A program made the position numbers and the translations under genes. Positions 1 through 12,431 of a stretch of DNA of 64,000 nucleotides are shown here, piece after piece. Numbering within the stretch: the first letter of the stretch is position 1; the number at the start of each line of letters is the position of its first letter. This DNA comes from Hydractinia symbiolongicarpus. Its lineage: Eukaryota > Cnidaria > Hydrozoa > Anthoathecata > Hydractiniidae. The stretch is from NCBI RefSeq assembly GCF_029227915.1, contig NC_079884.1:19036001-19100000 (forward strand), in the 5' to 3' direction. The notes under the pieces are model-generated. The model ran no database searches. It was not told where the DNA came from and saw only the letters and a list, made by a program, of their open reading frames with translations.

Positions 1-540
1 GTACAGGCCTCTAAAGGCTGTTATATCACCTTTTGCCGCCAAATAACCGCCTTACACGTAAATCAAGTGGTTCCAGGTGTTTGTTCAGGTTGCCATTGGT
101 GTAGTCCTACCACTATGAATTTTCTACGACGTTCCAAATCGTCTTACATTGCGCAATTGCGTTATAACACCGCCAACTACGCGCACAGTCCTCTAAAGTC
201 TGTTATATGACTCTTTGCCGCCTAATAATGGCCTTACACATGAATCACGCCGCTCCACATGTCTGTGCAGGTTGCCATTGGTCTAGTCCTTCCACTGTTA
301 ATGTACTACGATGTCCTAAGTCGTTTTCGATTGCGTCATGACGTTATAACACCGTCAACTACGCGTACAATCCTTTAAAGTCTGTTATATGACCTCTTGC
401 CGCTTAATAATGGCCTTACACATAAATCACGTCGTTCCACATGTCTGTGCAAGTTGCCATTGGTCTATTCTTTCCACTCCTAATGTACTACGATGTCCTA
501 AGTCGCTTTCGATTGCGTCATGACGCTATAACCCCGTCAA

Positions 541-1980
541 CTACGGCTACAAGCTTCAAAAGCCTGTTATGTTACCTTTTGCCGCCTAATAATGGCCTTA
601 CACGTAAATCACGTAATTCCGCGTGTCTGCACTGGTTACCATTAGTTTATTCCCTCCACACTCATTGGACTACAACGTCCCAAGTCTATTTTCATTGCTG
701 CATGACGTTATAACACCGCGAACTCCATGTACAGGCCTGTAAAGCTTGATACATGACGGTTTGCCGCCTAGTAATGGAGTTACACGTAAACCACGTGGTT
801 CCGCGTGTCTGCACTGGTTACTATTCCTTATACTCTCAATGTACTACGATGACAAAAGTCGTTTCCTTTTGCGCCGTTGCGTTATAACACCGTCAACTAC
901 GCGTACAATCCTGTAAAGTCTGTTATATGACCTTTTGCCGCCTAATACTGGCCTTACACTTAGATCACGTCGTTCCACATGCCTGTGCAAGTTGCTATTG
1001 GTCCATTCTTTCCACTCTCAATGTACTACGATGGCCTAAGTTGTTTTCCATTGCGTCATGACGTTATAACAACGTCAACTAATTGTACAGGCCTCTAAAG
1101 CCTGCTTTATAACCTTTTGCCGCCTAATAAAGACCATATGCGCAATTCAGGTGGTTCCGAGTGTCTACAGTGGTTACCATTGGTCTGTTTTTTCCACTCT
1201 CAATAGACTAAGAAGTGCCAAGTCGTTCCCCATTGCGTCATGACGCTATAACCCCGTCAACTACGTGTACAGGCTTCAAAAGCCTGTTATGTTACCTTTT
1301 GCCGCCTAATAATGGCCTTACACGTAAATCACGTAATTCCGCGTGTCTGCACTGGTTACCATTAGTTTATTCCCTCCACACTCATTGGACTAAAACGTCC
1401 CAAGTCTATTTTCATTGCTGCATGACGTTATAACACCGCGAACTCCATGTACAGGCCTGTAAAGCTTGATATATGACGGTTTGCCGCCTAGTAATGGAGT
1501 TACACGTAAACCACGTGGTTCCGCGTGTCTGCACTGGTTACTATTCCTTATACTCTCAATGTACTACGATGACAAAAGTCATTTCCTTTTGCGCCGTTCC
1601 GTTATAACACCGTCAACTACGCGTACAATCCTGTAAAGTCTGTTATATGACCTTTTGCCGCCTAATACTGGCCTTACACATAGATCACGTCGTTCCACAT
1701 GCCTGTGCAAGTTGCTATTGGTCCATTCTTTCCACTCTCAATGTACTACGATGGCCTAAGTTGTTTTCCATTGCGTCATGACGTTATAACAACGTCAACT
1801 AATTGTACTGGCCTCTAAAGCCTGCTTTATAACCTTTTGCCGCCTAATAAAAACCATATGCGCAATTCAGGTGGTTCCGAGTGTCTACAGTGGTTACCAT
1901 TGGTCTGTTTTTTCCACTCTCAATAGACTAAGAAGTGCCAAGTCGTTCCCCATTGCGTCATGACCCTATAACCGCGCAAA
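541..1980 (+). repeat. 720 bp higher-order repeat, two tandem copies
   Basis: Positions 541-1,260 and 1,261-1,980 align at a fixed 720 bp offset (four slightly shortened monomers) with only scattered differences, for example ACAACG against AAAACG in the second monomer. Distinctive variants occur in both copies: a CTCATTGGACTA block, a TGACGGTTTGCCGCCTAGTA monomer start, and an ACCATATGCG monomer. Similarity weakens in the last part of the second copy. Related monomer sets recur near 2.8, 4.2, 6.9, 10.1 and 13.8 kb. Confidence 0.85.
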
Positions 1981-2789
1981 CTATGTGTACAGTCTTCAAA
2001 AGGCTGTTATATGACCTTTTGCCGCCTAATAATGGCCTTACACATAAGTCTCGTGGTTCCGCGTGTCTGCTCAGGTTGTCATTGGTCTAGTTCTTCCACT
2101 CTTAATGGACTACGACGTCCCAAGTCGTTTTCCATTACGCCATGGCCTTATAACACCGTCAACTGCGCGTACCGTCCTCTAAAGTCTGTTACATGACCTT
2201 TTGCAGCCTAATAATGGCCTTACACATAAATCACGTCGTTCCACATGTCTGTGCAGGTTGCCATTGGTCTATTCCTTCCACTGTTAATGTACTGCGACGT
2301 CCTAAGTCGTTTTCCATTGCGTCTAACGTTATAACACCCTCAACTACGCGTACAGTCCTCTAAAGTCTCTTATATGTGCTTTTTCCGCCTAATAATGGCC
2401 TTACACATAAATCACGTCGTTCCACATGTCTCTGTAAGTTGCCATTGGTCCATTCTTTCCACTCCCAATGTACTGCGATGTCCTAAGTCGTTTTCTATTG
2501 CGTAATGACGTTATAACACCGTCAACTACGCGTACAGGCCTTTAAAGGCTGTTATATGACCTTTTGCCGCCTAATAATAGCCTTACACATAACTTACGTC
2601 GTTCCACATGTCTGGGCAAGTTGCCATTGGTCTAGTATTATTAATATCAATGCACTACGACGTCCCAAGTTGTTTTCCATTGCGCCATGGCCCTATAACA
2701 CCGTCAACTAAGCGTACAGTCCTCTAAAGTCTGTTATATGACCGTTTGCCGCCTAATATTGGCCTTACACATAAATCACGTCGTTCCAC

Positions 2790-5011
2790 ATGTCTGTGCA
2801 GGTTGCCATTGGTTTATTCTTTCCACTCTCAATGTACTACGATGTTCTAAGTCGCTTTCTGTTGCGTCATGACGCTATAACCCCGTCAACTACGTGTACA
2901 AGCTTCAAAAGCCTGTTATGTTACCTTTTGCCGCCTAATAATGGCCTTACACGTAAATCGCGTAATTTCGCGTGTCTGCACTGGTTACCATTAGTTCATT
3001 CCCTCCACACTCATTGGACTACAACGTCCCAAGTCTATTTTCATTGCTGCATGACGTTATAACACCGCGAACTCCATGTACAGGCCTGTAAAGCTTGATA
3101 TATGACAGTTTGGCGCCTAGTAATCTAGTTACACGTAAACCACGTGGTTCCGCGTGTCTGCACTGGTTACTATTCCTCATACTCTCAATGGACTACGATG
3201 ACAAAAGTCGTTTCCCTTTGCGCCGTTGCGTAATAACACCGTCAACTAGGTGTACAGGTTTCAAAATTCTGTATTAAGACGTTTTGCCGTCTAATAACGG
3301 CCTTACATGTAAATTACATAGTTCCACGTGTCTGTGCTGGTTGCCATTGATTTAGTACTTTCACTCTCAATGGACTACGACGTCCCAAATCGTTTTGCAT
3401 TGCGCAATGCCCCTATAGCACCGTCAACTACCTGTACAGTCCTCTAAAGTCTGTTATATCACATTTGACGCCTAATAATGGCCTTAGAAATAAATCACGT
3501 GGTTCCACATGTCTACACTGGATACTATTCCTTACACTCTCAATGGACTATGATGACAAAAGTCGTTTCCCATTGCGCCATGGCCTTATCACACCGTCAA
3601 CTGCGCGTACAGTCCTCTAAAGTCTGTTACATGACCTTTCGCAGCCTAATAATGGCCTTACACATAAATCACGTCGTTCCACATGTCTGTGCAGGTTGCC
3701 ATTGGTCTATTCCTTCCAATGTTAATGTACTGCGACGTCCTAAGTCGTTTTCCATTGCGTCATGACCTTATAACACCGTCAACTACGCGTACAGTCCTCT
3801 AAAGTCTCTTATATGTACTTTTGCCGCCTAATAATGTCCTTACACATAAATCACGTCGTTCCACGTGTCTGTGCAGGTTTGCATTGGTCTAGTCCTTCCA
3901 CTCTCAGTGGACTACGACGTCCCAAGTCATTTTCCATTACGCCATGGCCTTATAACACCGCCAACTACGAGTACAGTCCTCTAAAATTTATATGACCTTT
4001 TGCCGCCTAATAATGGCCTTACTCATAAATCACGTCGTTCCACATGTCTGGGCAAGTTGCCATTGGTCTAGTACTTTCACTAACAATGCACTACGTCGTC
4101 CCAAGTTGTTTTCCATAGTGCCATGGCCTTATAACACCGCCAACTACGAGTACAGTCCTCTAAAGTCTGTTATATGACCTCTTGCCGCTTAATAAAGGCC
4201 TTACACATAAATCACGTCGTTCCACATGTCTGTGCAAGTTGCCATTGGTCTATTCTTTCCACTCTCAATGTACTACGATGTCCTAAGTCGCTTTCTATTG
4301 CGTCATGACGCTATAACCCCGTCAACTACGTGTACAAGCTTCAAAAGCCTGTTATGTTACCTTTTGCCGCCTAATAATGGCCTTACACGTAAATCACGTA
4401 ATTCCGCGTGTCTGCACTGGTTACCATTAGTTTATTCCCTCCACACTCATTGGACTACAACGTCCCAAGTCTATTTTCATTGCTGCATGACGTTATAACA
4501 CCGCGAACTCCATGTACAGGCCTGTAAAGCTTGATATATGAAGGTTTGCCGCCTAGTAATGGAGTTACACGTAAACCACGTGGTTCCACGTGTCAGCACT
4601 GGTTACTATTCCTTATACTCTCAATGGACTACGATGACAAAAGTCGTTTCCCTTTGCGCCGTTGCGTTATAACACCGTCAACTAGGTGTACAGGTTTCAA
4701 AATTCTGTATTAAGACGTTTTGCCGCCTAATAACGGCCTTACATGTAAATTACATAGTTCCACGTGTCTGTGCTGGTTGCCATTGATTTAGTACTTTCAC
4801 TCTCAATGGACTACGACGTCCCAAATCGTTTTGCATTGCGCAATGCCCCTATAGCACCGTCAACTACCTGTACAGTCCCCTAAAGTCTGTTATATCACAA
4901 TTGACGCCTAATAATGGCCTTAGAAATAAATCACGTGGTTCCACATGTCTACACTGGTTACTATTCCTCATACTCTCAATGGACTATGATGACAAAAGTC
5001 GTTTCCCATTG
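2790..5011 (+). repeat. Repeat pair at 1,436 bp offset
   Basis: About 2,790-3,575 matches about 4,226-5,011 at a constant 1,436 bp offset. Shared markers are the CTCATTGGACTA block, the monomer starting near TTAAGACGTTTTGCCG, and the GGCCTTAGAAATAAATCACG monomer. A few substitutions separate the copies. After 3,575 and 5,011 the two diverge into different monomer types. Confidence 0.8.
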
Positions 5012-5579
5012 CGCCGTGGCGTTATAACACCGACAACTACGCGTACACTCCTCTAAAGTCTGTTATATGACTCTTTGCCGCCTAATAATGGCCTTACACA
5101 TAAATCACGCCGCTCCACATGTCTGTGCAGGTTGCCATTGGTCTAGTCCTTCCACTGTTAATGTACTACGACGTCCAAAGTCATTTTCTATTTCGTCATG
5201 ACGTTATAACACCGTCAACTACGCGCACAGTCCTGGAAAGTCTGTTATATGTCCTTTTGTCGCCTAATATTGGCTTTACACATAAATCACGTCGTTCCAC
5301 ATGTCTGTGCAAGTTGCTATTGGTCCATTCTTTCCACTCTCAATGTACTACAATGTCCTAAGTCGTTTTCCATTGCGTCATGACGTTATAACACCGTCAA
5401 CTAATTGTACAATCACCTAAATCCTGTAAAATGGCATTTTGCCACCTAATAATGGCCTTACACATAAATCACGTCGTTCCACATGTCTGTTCAGGTTGCA
5501 ATTGGTTTAGTCCTTCCACTGTTAATGCACTACGATGTCCTAAGTCGTTTTCCATTGCGTCATGACATTACAACACCGT

Positions 5580-6960
5580 CAACTAATTGTACAGGCCTCT
5601 AAAGCCTGTTTTATGACCTTTTGCGCCTATTAAAGACCATATGCGTAATTCAGGTGGTTCCGAGTGTCTGCACTAGTTACCATTGGTCTATTTCTTCAAC
5701 TCTAAATGGACTACGACGTCCCAAGTCTATTTTCATTGCTAAATGGCTTTATAATACCGTCAACTAGTTGTTTTATGACCTTTTGCCTCCTATGAACGTC
5801 CTTGCACGTAAATCACGTCGTGCTCTGTTTAGGTTGGCATTGGTCTAGTCCTTCCACTCTCAATGGACTACGACGTCCCAAGTCGTGCACTGGTTACCAT
5901 TGGTTTATTCCCTCGACACTCAATCGACTACAACGTCCCAAGTCTATTTCCATTGCTGCATGACGTTATAACACCGTCAACTACATGTACAGTCCTCTAA
6001 AGTCTGTTATTTGACCTTTTGCGCTTAATAATGGCCTTACACATAAATCACGTCGTTCCACGTGTCTGTGCAGGTTGGCATTGGTGTAGTCCTTCCACTC
6101 TCAGTGGACTACTACGCCATGGCCTTATAACACCGTCAACTGCGGGTACAGTCCTCTAAATCTGTTATATGACCTTTTGCCGCCTAATAACGGCCTTACT
6201 CATAAATCACGTCGTTCCACATGTCTGGGCAAGTTGCCATTGGTCTAGTACTTTCATTATCAATGCACTACGACGTCCCAAGTTGTTTTCTATTGTGCCA
6301 TGGCCTTATAACACCGCTAACTACGAATACAGTCCTCTAAAGTCTGTTATATGACCTTTTGCCGCCTATTATTGGCCTTACACCTAAATCACGTGGTTCC
6401 GCGTGTCTGCACTGGTTCCCATTGGTTTATTCCCTCGACACTCAATGGACTATGACGTCCCAATCTTTTTTCATTGCGCCATGGCCCTGTAACACCGACA
6501 ATTAAGCGTACAGTCCTCTAAATGCTGTATTATGGCATTTTGCTGTCTAATAAAGACCTTATGCGTAAATCAGGTGGTTCCGAGTGTCTGCACTGGTTAC
6601 CATTAATATATTCCTTCCACTCTCAATAGACTAAAAAGTTCCAAGTCGTTTTTCCATTGCGCCATAACGTTATAACACCGTCAACTACGCGTACAGTCCT
6701 CTAAAGTCTGTTATATGACCTTTTGCTGCCTAATAATGGCCTTACACATAAATCACGTCGTTCCACATGTCTCTGTAAGTTGTCATTGGTCCATTCTTTC
6801 CACTCTCAATGGTAGTTCAGAGTTTCTGCACTGGTTACCATTGGTATATTCCTTCCACTCTCAATACACTACGATGTCCTAAGTCGCTTTCCATTGCGTC
6901 ATGACGCTATAACCCCGTCAACTACGTGTACAGTCTTCAAAAGTCTGTTATGTGACCTTT
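5580..6960 (+). repeat. Higher-order block B, copy 1
   Basis: This run of variant monomers recurs in the same order at about 16,735-18,130 and 23,095-24,480. Markers are a monomer with ACCATATGCG, the junction AACTAGTTGTTTTATGACC followed by CCTCCTATGAACGTCC (from about 5,757), a composite monomer with CCCAAGTCGTGCACTGG, a CTGTATTATGGCATTTTGCTG monomer, and an internal restart after CTCTCAATGG near 6,810. The distance from the AACTAGTTG marker to the restart is about 1,040-1,060 bp in all three copies. Confidence 0.8.
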
Positions 6961-8012
6961 TGCCGCCTAATAATGGCCTTACACGTAAATCACGTAATTC
7001 CGCGTGTCTGCACTGGTTACCATTAGTTCATTATCTCCACACGCATTGGACTACAACGTCCCAAGTCTATTTTCATTGCTGCATGGCGTTATAACACCGT
7101 AAACTCCATGTACAGGCCTGTAAAGCTTGATATATGACGGTTTCCCGCCTAGTAATGGAGTTACACGTAAACCACGTGGTTCCGCGTGTCTGCACTGGTT
7201 ACTATTCCTTATACTCTCAATGGACTACGATGACAAAAGTCGTTTCCCTTTGCGCCGTTGCGTTATAACACCGTCAACTATGCGTACAATCCTGTAAAGT
7301 CTGTTATATGACCTTTTGCCGCCTAATACTGGCCTTACACATAGATCACGTCGTTCCACATGCCTGTGCAAGTTGCTATTGGTCCATTCTTTCCACTCTC
7401 AATGTACTACGATAGCCTAAGTCGTTTTCCATTGCGTCATGACGTTATAACAACGTCAACTAATTGTACAGGCCTCTAAAGCCTGCTTTTTAATCTTTTG
7501 CCGCCTAATAAAGACCATATGCGTAATTCAGGTGGTTCCGAGTGTCTACAGTGGTTACCATTGGTCTATTTTTTCACTCTCAATAGACTAAGAAGTGCCA
7601 AGTCGTTCCCCATTGCGTCATGACGCTATAACCGCGCCAACTAAGTGTACAGTCTTCAAAAGGCTGTTAAATGACCTTTTGCCGCCTAATAATGGCCTTA
7701 CACATAACTTACGTCGTTTCAAAATGTCTGGGCAAGTTTCCATTGGTCTAGTATTTTTAATATCAATGCACTACGACGTCCCAAGTTGTTTCCATTGCGC
7801 TATGGCCCTAGAACACTGTCAACTAAGCGTACAGTCCTCTAAAGTCTGTTATATGACCTTTCGCAGCGTAATAATGGCCTTACACATAAATCACGTCGTT
7901 CCACATGTCTGGGCAAGTTGCCATTGGTCTAGTCCTTTCACTATCAATGCCCTACGACCTCCCACGTTGTTTTCCATTGCGTCATGACGCTATAACCAAG
8001 TCAACTACATGT

Positions 8013-8031
8013 ACAGGCTTCAAAAGCCTGT
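8013..8031. other. Monomer-end hairpin
   Basis: ACAGGCTTCAAAAGCCTGT forms a perfect 8 bp stem with a CAA loop near the monomer end. The same sequence is at 34,947-34,965 and 39,032-39,050. A variant at 6,930-6,948, ACAGTCTTCAAAAGTCTGT, keeps the symmetry with one T-T mismatch. Many monomers have the weaker ACAGTCCTCTAAAGTCTGT. Confidence 0.6.
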
Positions 8032-8034
8032 TAT

Positions 8035-8280
8035 GTGACCTTTTGCCGCCTAATAATGGCCTTACACGTAAATCGCGTGGTTCCGCGTGTCTGCACTGGT
8101 TACCATTGGTTTATTCCCTCGACACTTAATGGACTACAATGTCCCAAGTCTATTTACCATTGGTTACCATTGGTTCATTCCCTTGACACTCAATGGACTA
8201 CAACGTCCCGAGTCTATTTCCATTGCTGCATGACGTTATAACACCGTCAACTACATGTACAGGCCTCTAAAGGCTGTTAT
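8035..8280 (+). repeat. Composite 246 bp monomer with internal 64 bp duplication
   Basis: The segment starting ACCATTGGTTTATTCC at 8,102 repeats from 8,166, so this monomer is 64 bp longer than usual. ACCATTGG occurs three times in close succession at the inner join. The same composite type recurs near 9,737, 11,223, 18,312, 21,430, 31,475, 34,969, 44,070 and 52,820. Most copies are followed by the GCCAAATAACCG monomer, which shows that it was spread as part of larger units. Confidence 0.85.
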
Positions 8281-9058
8281 ATGACCTTTTGCCGCCAAAT
8301 AACCGTCTTACACGCAAATCACGTGGTTCCAGGTGTCTGTTCCGGTTGCCATTGGTGTAGTCCTACCACTATGAATGTACTACGACGTTCCAAATCGTCT
8401 TACCTTGCGCAATTGCGTTATAACAATGTCAACTACGTGTACAGGGCTCTAAAGTCTGTTATATGACCTCTTGCCGCTAAATAATGGCGTTACACATAAA
8501 TCACGTCGTTCCACATGTCTGTGCAAGTTGCCGTTGCTCTATTCTTTCCACTCTCAATGTACTACGATGTCCTAAGTCGTTCTCGATTGCGTCATGACGT
8601 TATAACACCGTCAACGACGCGTACAGTCCTCTAAAGTCTGTTATATGACATTTTGCCGCCTAATAATGGCCTTACACATAAATTACGTCGTTCCACATGT
8701 CTGGGCAAGCCGCCATTGGTCTGGTACTTTCAATATCAATGCACTACAACGTCCCAAGTTTTTTTCCATTGTGCCATGGCCTTATGACACCGCCAACTAC
8801 ACGTACAGTCCTCTAAAGTCTGTTATATGACTCTTTGCCGCCTAATAATGGCCTTACACATAAATCACGCCGCTCCACATGTCTGTGCAAGTTGCCATTG
8901 GTCTATTCTTTCCACTTTCAATGTACTACGATGTCAAAAGTCGTTTCCCATTGCGCCGTGGCGTTATAACACCGTCAACTACATGTGCAGGCTTCTAAAG
9001 GCTGTTATATGACCTTTCGCAGCCTAATAATGGCCTTACACATAAATCACGTCGTTCC

Positions 9059-9422
9059 ACATGTCTGTGCAGGTTGCCATTGGTTTAGTCCTTCCACTGT
9101 TAATGCACTACGACGTCCTAAGCCGTTTTCGAATGCGTCATGACGTTATAACACCGTCAACTACGCGTACAGTCCTCTAAAGTCTCTTATATGTACTTTT
9201 GCTGCCTAATAATGGCCTTACACATAAATCACGTCGTTCCACATGTCTGTGCAGGTTGCAATTGGTTTAGTCCTTCCACTGTTAATGCACTACGACGTCC
9301 TAAGCCGTTTTCGAATGCGTCATGACGTTATAACACCGTCAACTACGCGTACAGTCCTCTAAAGTCTCTTATATGTACTTTTGCTGCCTAATAATGGCCT
9401 TACACATAAATCACGTCGTTCC
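9059..9422 (+). repeat. Single-monomer tandem duplication
   Basis: Two consecutive monomers, 9,059-9,240 and 9,241-9,422, are almost identical, differing by CCATT against CAATT near the start. Both share the rare AAGCCGTTTTCGAATGCG and CTTATATGTACTTTTGCTG variants. This is a very recent one-monomer duplication. Neighbouring monomers elsewhere usually differ at many more sites. Confidence 0.85.
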
Positions 9423-10229
9423 ACATGTCTCTGTAAGTTGCCATTGGTCCATTCTTTCCACTCCCAATGTATTGCGATGTCCTAAGTCGTTTTCTAATGC
9501 GTAATGACGTTATAACACCGTCAACTACGCGTACAGGCCTTTAAAGGCTGTTATATGACCTTTTGCCGCCTAATAATAGCCTTACACATAACTTACGTCG
9601 TTCCACATGTCTGGGCAAGTTGCCATTGGTCTAGTATTTTTAATATCAATGCACTACGACCTCCCACGTTGTTTTCCATTGCGTCATGACGCTATAACCA
9701 AGTCAACTACATGTAGCGGCTTCAAAAGCCTGTTATGTGACCTTTTGCCGCCTAATAATGGCCTTACACGTAAATCGCGTGGTTCTGCGTGTCTGCACTG
9801 GTTACCATTGGTTTATTCCCTCGACACTCAATGGACTACAATGTCCCAAGTCTATTTACCATTGGTTACCATTGGTTAATTCCCTTGACACTCAATGGAC
9901 TACAACGTCCCGAGTCTATTTCCATTGCTGCATGACGTTATAACACCGTCAACTACATGTACAGGCCTCTAAAGGCTGTTATATGACCTTTTGCTGCCAA
10001 ATAACCGCCTTAACCGCCAAGTTGCCATTGGTCTATTCTTTCCACTCTCAATGTACTACGATGTCCTAAGTCGCTTTCTATTGCGTCATGACGCTATAAC
10101 CATGTCAACTAAGTGCACAAGCTTCAAAAGCCTGTTATGTTACCTTTTGCCGCCTAATAATGGCCTTACACGTAAATCACGTAATTCCGCGTGTCTGCAC
10201 TGGTTACCATTAGTACATTCCCTCCACAC

Positions 10230-12431
10230 GCATTGGACTACAACGTCCCAAGTCTATTTTCATTGCTGCATGACGTTATAACACCGCGAACTCCATGTAC
10301 AGGCCTGTAAAGCTTGATATATGACGGTTTCCCGCCTAGTAATGGAGTTACACGTAAACCACGTGGTTCCGCGTGTCTGCACTGGTTACTATTCCTTATA
10401 CTCTCAATGGACTACGATGACAAAAGTCGTTTCCCTTTGCGCCGTTGCGTTATAACACCGTCAACTACGCGTACAATCCTGTAAAGTCTGTTATATGACC
10501 TTTTGCCGCCTAATACTGGCCTTACACATAGATCACGTCGTTCCACATGCCTGTGCAAGTTGCTATTGGTCCATTCTTTCCACTCTCAATGTACTACGAT
10601 AGCCTAAGTCGTTTTCCATTGCGTCATGACGTTATAACAACGTCAACTAATTGTACAGGCCTCTAAAGCCTGCTTTATAATCTTTTGCCGCCTAATAAAG
10701 ACCATATGCGTAATTCAGGTGGTTCCGAGTGTCTACAGTGGTTACCATTGGTCTATTTTTTCCACTCTCAATAGACTAAGAAGTGTCAAGTCGTTCCCCA
10801 TTGCGTCATGACGCTATAACCGCGCCAACTAAGTGTACAGTCTTCAAAAGGCTGTTAAATGACCTTTTGCCGCCTAATAATGGCCTTACACATAACTTAC
10901 GTCGTTTCAAAATGTCTGGGCAAGTTTCCATTGGTCTAGTATTTTTAATATCAATGCACTACGACGTCCCAAGTTGTTTCCATTGCGCTATGGCCCTAGA
11001 ACACTGTCAACTAAGCGTACAGTCCTCTAAAGTCTGTTATATGACCTTTCGCAGCGTAATAATGGCCTTACACATAAATCACGTCGTTCCACATGTCTGG
11101 GCAAGTTGCCATTGGTCTAGTCCTTTCACTATCAATGCCCTACGACCTCCCACGTTGTTTTCCATTGCGTCATGACGCTATAACCAAGTCAACTACATGT
11201 ACAGGCTTCAAAAGCCTGTTATGTGACCTTTTGCCGCCTAATAATGGCCTTACACGTAAATCGCGTGGTTCCGCGTGTCTGCACTGGTTACCATTGGTTT
11301 ATTCCCTCGACACTTAATGGACTACAATGTCCCAAGTCTATTTACCATTGGTTACCATTGGTTCATTCCCTTGACACTCAATGGACTACAACGTCCCGAG
11401 TCTATTTCCATTGCTGCATGACGTTATAACACCGTCAACTACATGTACAGGCCTCTAAAGGCTGTTATATGACCTTTTGCCGCCAAATAACCGTCTTACA
11501 CGCAAATCACGTGGTTCCAGGTGTCTGTTCCGGTTGCCATTGGTGTAGTCCTACCACTATGAATGTACTACGACGTTCCAAATCGTCTTACCTTGCGCAA
11601 TTGCGTTATAACAATGTCAACTACGTGTACAGGGCTCTAAAGTCTGTTATATGACCTCTTGCCGCTAAATAATGGCGTTACACATAAATCACGTCGTTCC
11701 ACATGTCTGTGCAAGTTGCCGTTGCTCTATTCTTTCCACTCTCAATGTACTACGATGTCCTAAGTCGTTCTCGATTGCGTCATGACGTTATAACACCGTC
11801 AACGACGCGTACAGTCCTCTAAAGTCTGTTATATGACATTTTGCCGCCTAATAATGGCCTTACACATAAATTACGTCGTTCCACATGTCTGGGCAAGCCG
11901 CCATTGGTCTGGTACTTTCAATATCAATGCACTACAACGTCCCAAGTTTTTTTCCATTGTGCCATGGCCTTATGACACCGCCAACTACACGTACAGTCCT
12001 CTAAAGTCTGTTATATGACTCTTTGCCGCCTAATAATGGCCTTACACATAAATCACGCCGCTCCACATGTCTGTGCAAGTTGCCATTGGTCTATTCTTTC
12101 CACTTTCAATGTACTACGATGTCAAAAGTCGTTTCCCATTGCGCCGTGGCGTTATAACACCGTCAACTACATGTGCAGGCTTCTAAAGGCTGTTATATGA
12201 CCTTTCGCAGCCTAATAATGGCCTTACACATAAATCACGTCGTTCCACATGTCTGTGCAGGTTGCCATTGGTTTAGTCCTTCCACTGTTAATGCACTACG
12301 ACGTCCTAAGCCGTTTTCGAATGCGTCATGACGTTATAACACCGTCAACTACGCGTACAGTCCTCTAAAGTCTCTTATATGTACTTTTGCTGCCTAATAA
12401 TGGCCTTACACATAAATCACGTCGTTCCACA
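10230..12431 (+). repeat. Repeat of about 2.2 kb at 3,188 bp offset, copy 2
   Basis: Second copy of the 7,041-9,243 segment, nearly identical. It ends at a sharp junction at 12,430-12,431. There a monomer reading GTCGTTCCAC is joined straight to AAAGCTTGATATATGACGG, which belongs near the end of a different monomer type. Most of one monomer is missing at the join, which marks an out-of-register exchange. Confidence 0.85.

Larger units (their letters stand above)
7041..9243 (+). repeat. Repeat of about 2.2 kb at 3,188 bp offset, copy 1
   Basis: This segment matches about 10,230-12,431. The offset is 3,188 bp over most of the length and 3,189 bp at the left because of one missing base in a T-run near 7,571-7,577. 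Only a few substitutions separate the copies. It contains the 246 bp composite monomer at 8,035-8,280 and the GCCAAATAACCG monomer that follows it. Identity ends at 9,243, where the second copy jumps to a different monomer phase. Confidence 0.85.

Noticed and set aside
441-713. Plus-strand open frames of 60-130 codons throughout the array, such as this 90-codon frame, as genes
   Set aside because: They recur in every monomer set, shift frame each 182 bp, show no domain, and differ by substitutions and indels like the surrounding DNA. They are by-products of the satellite.
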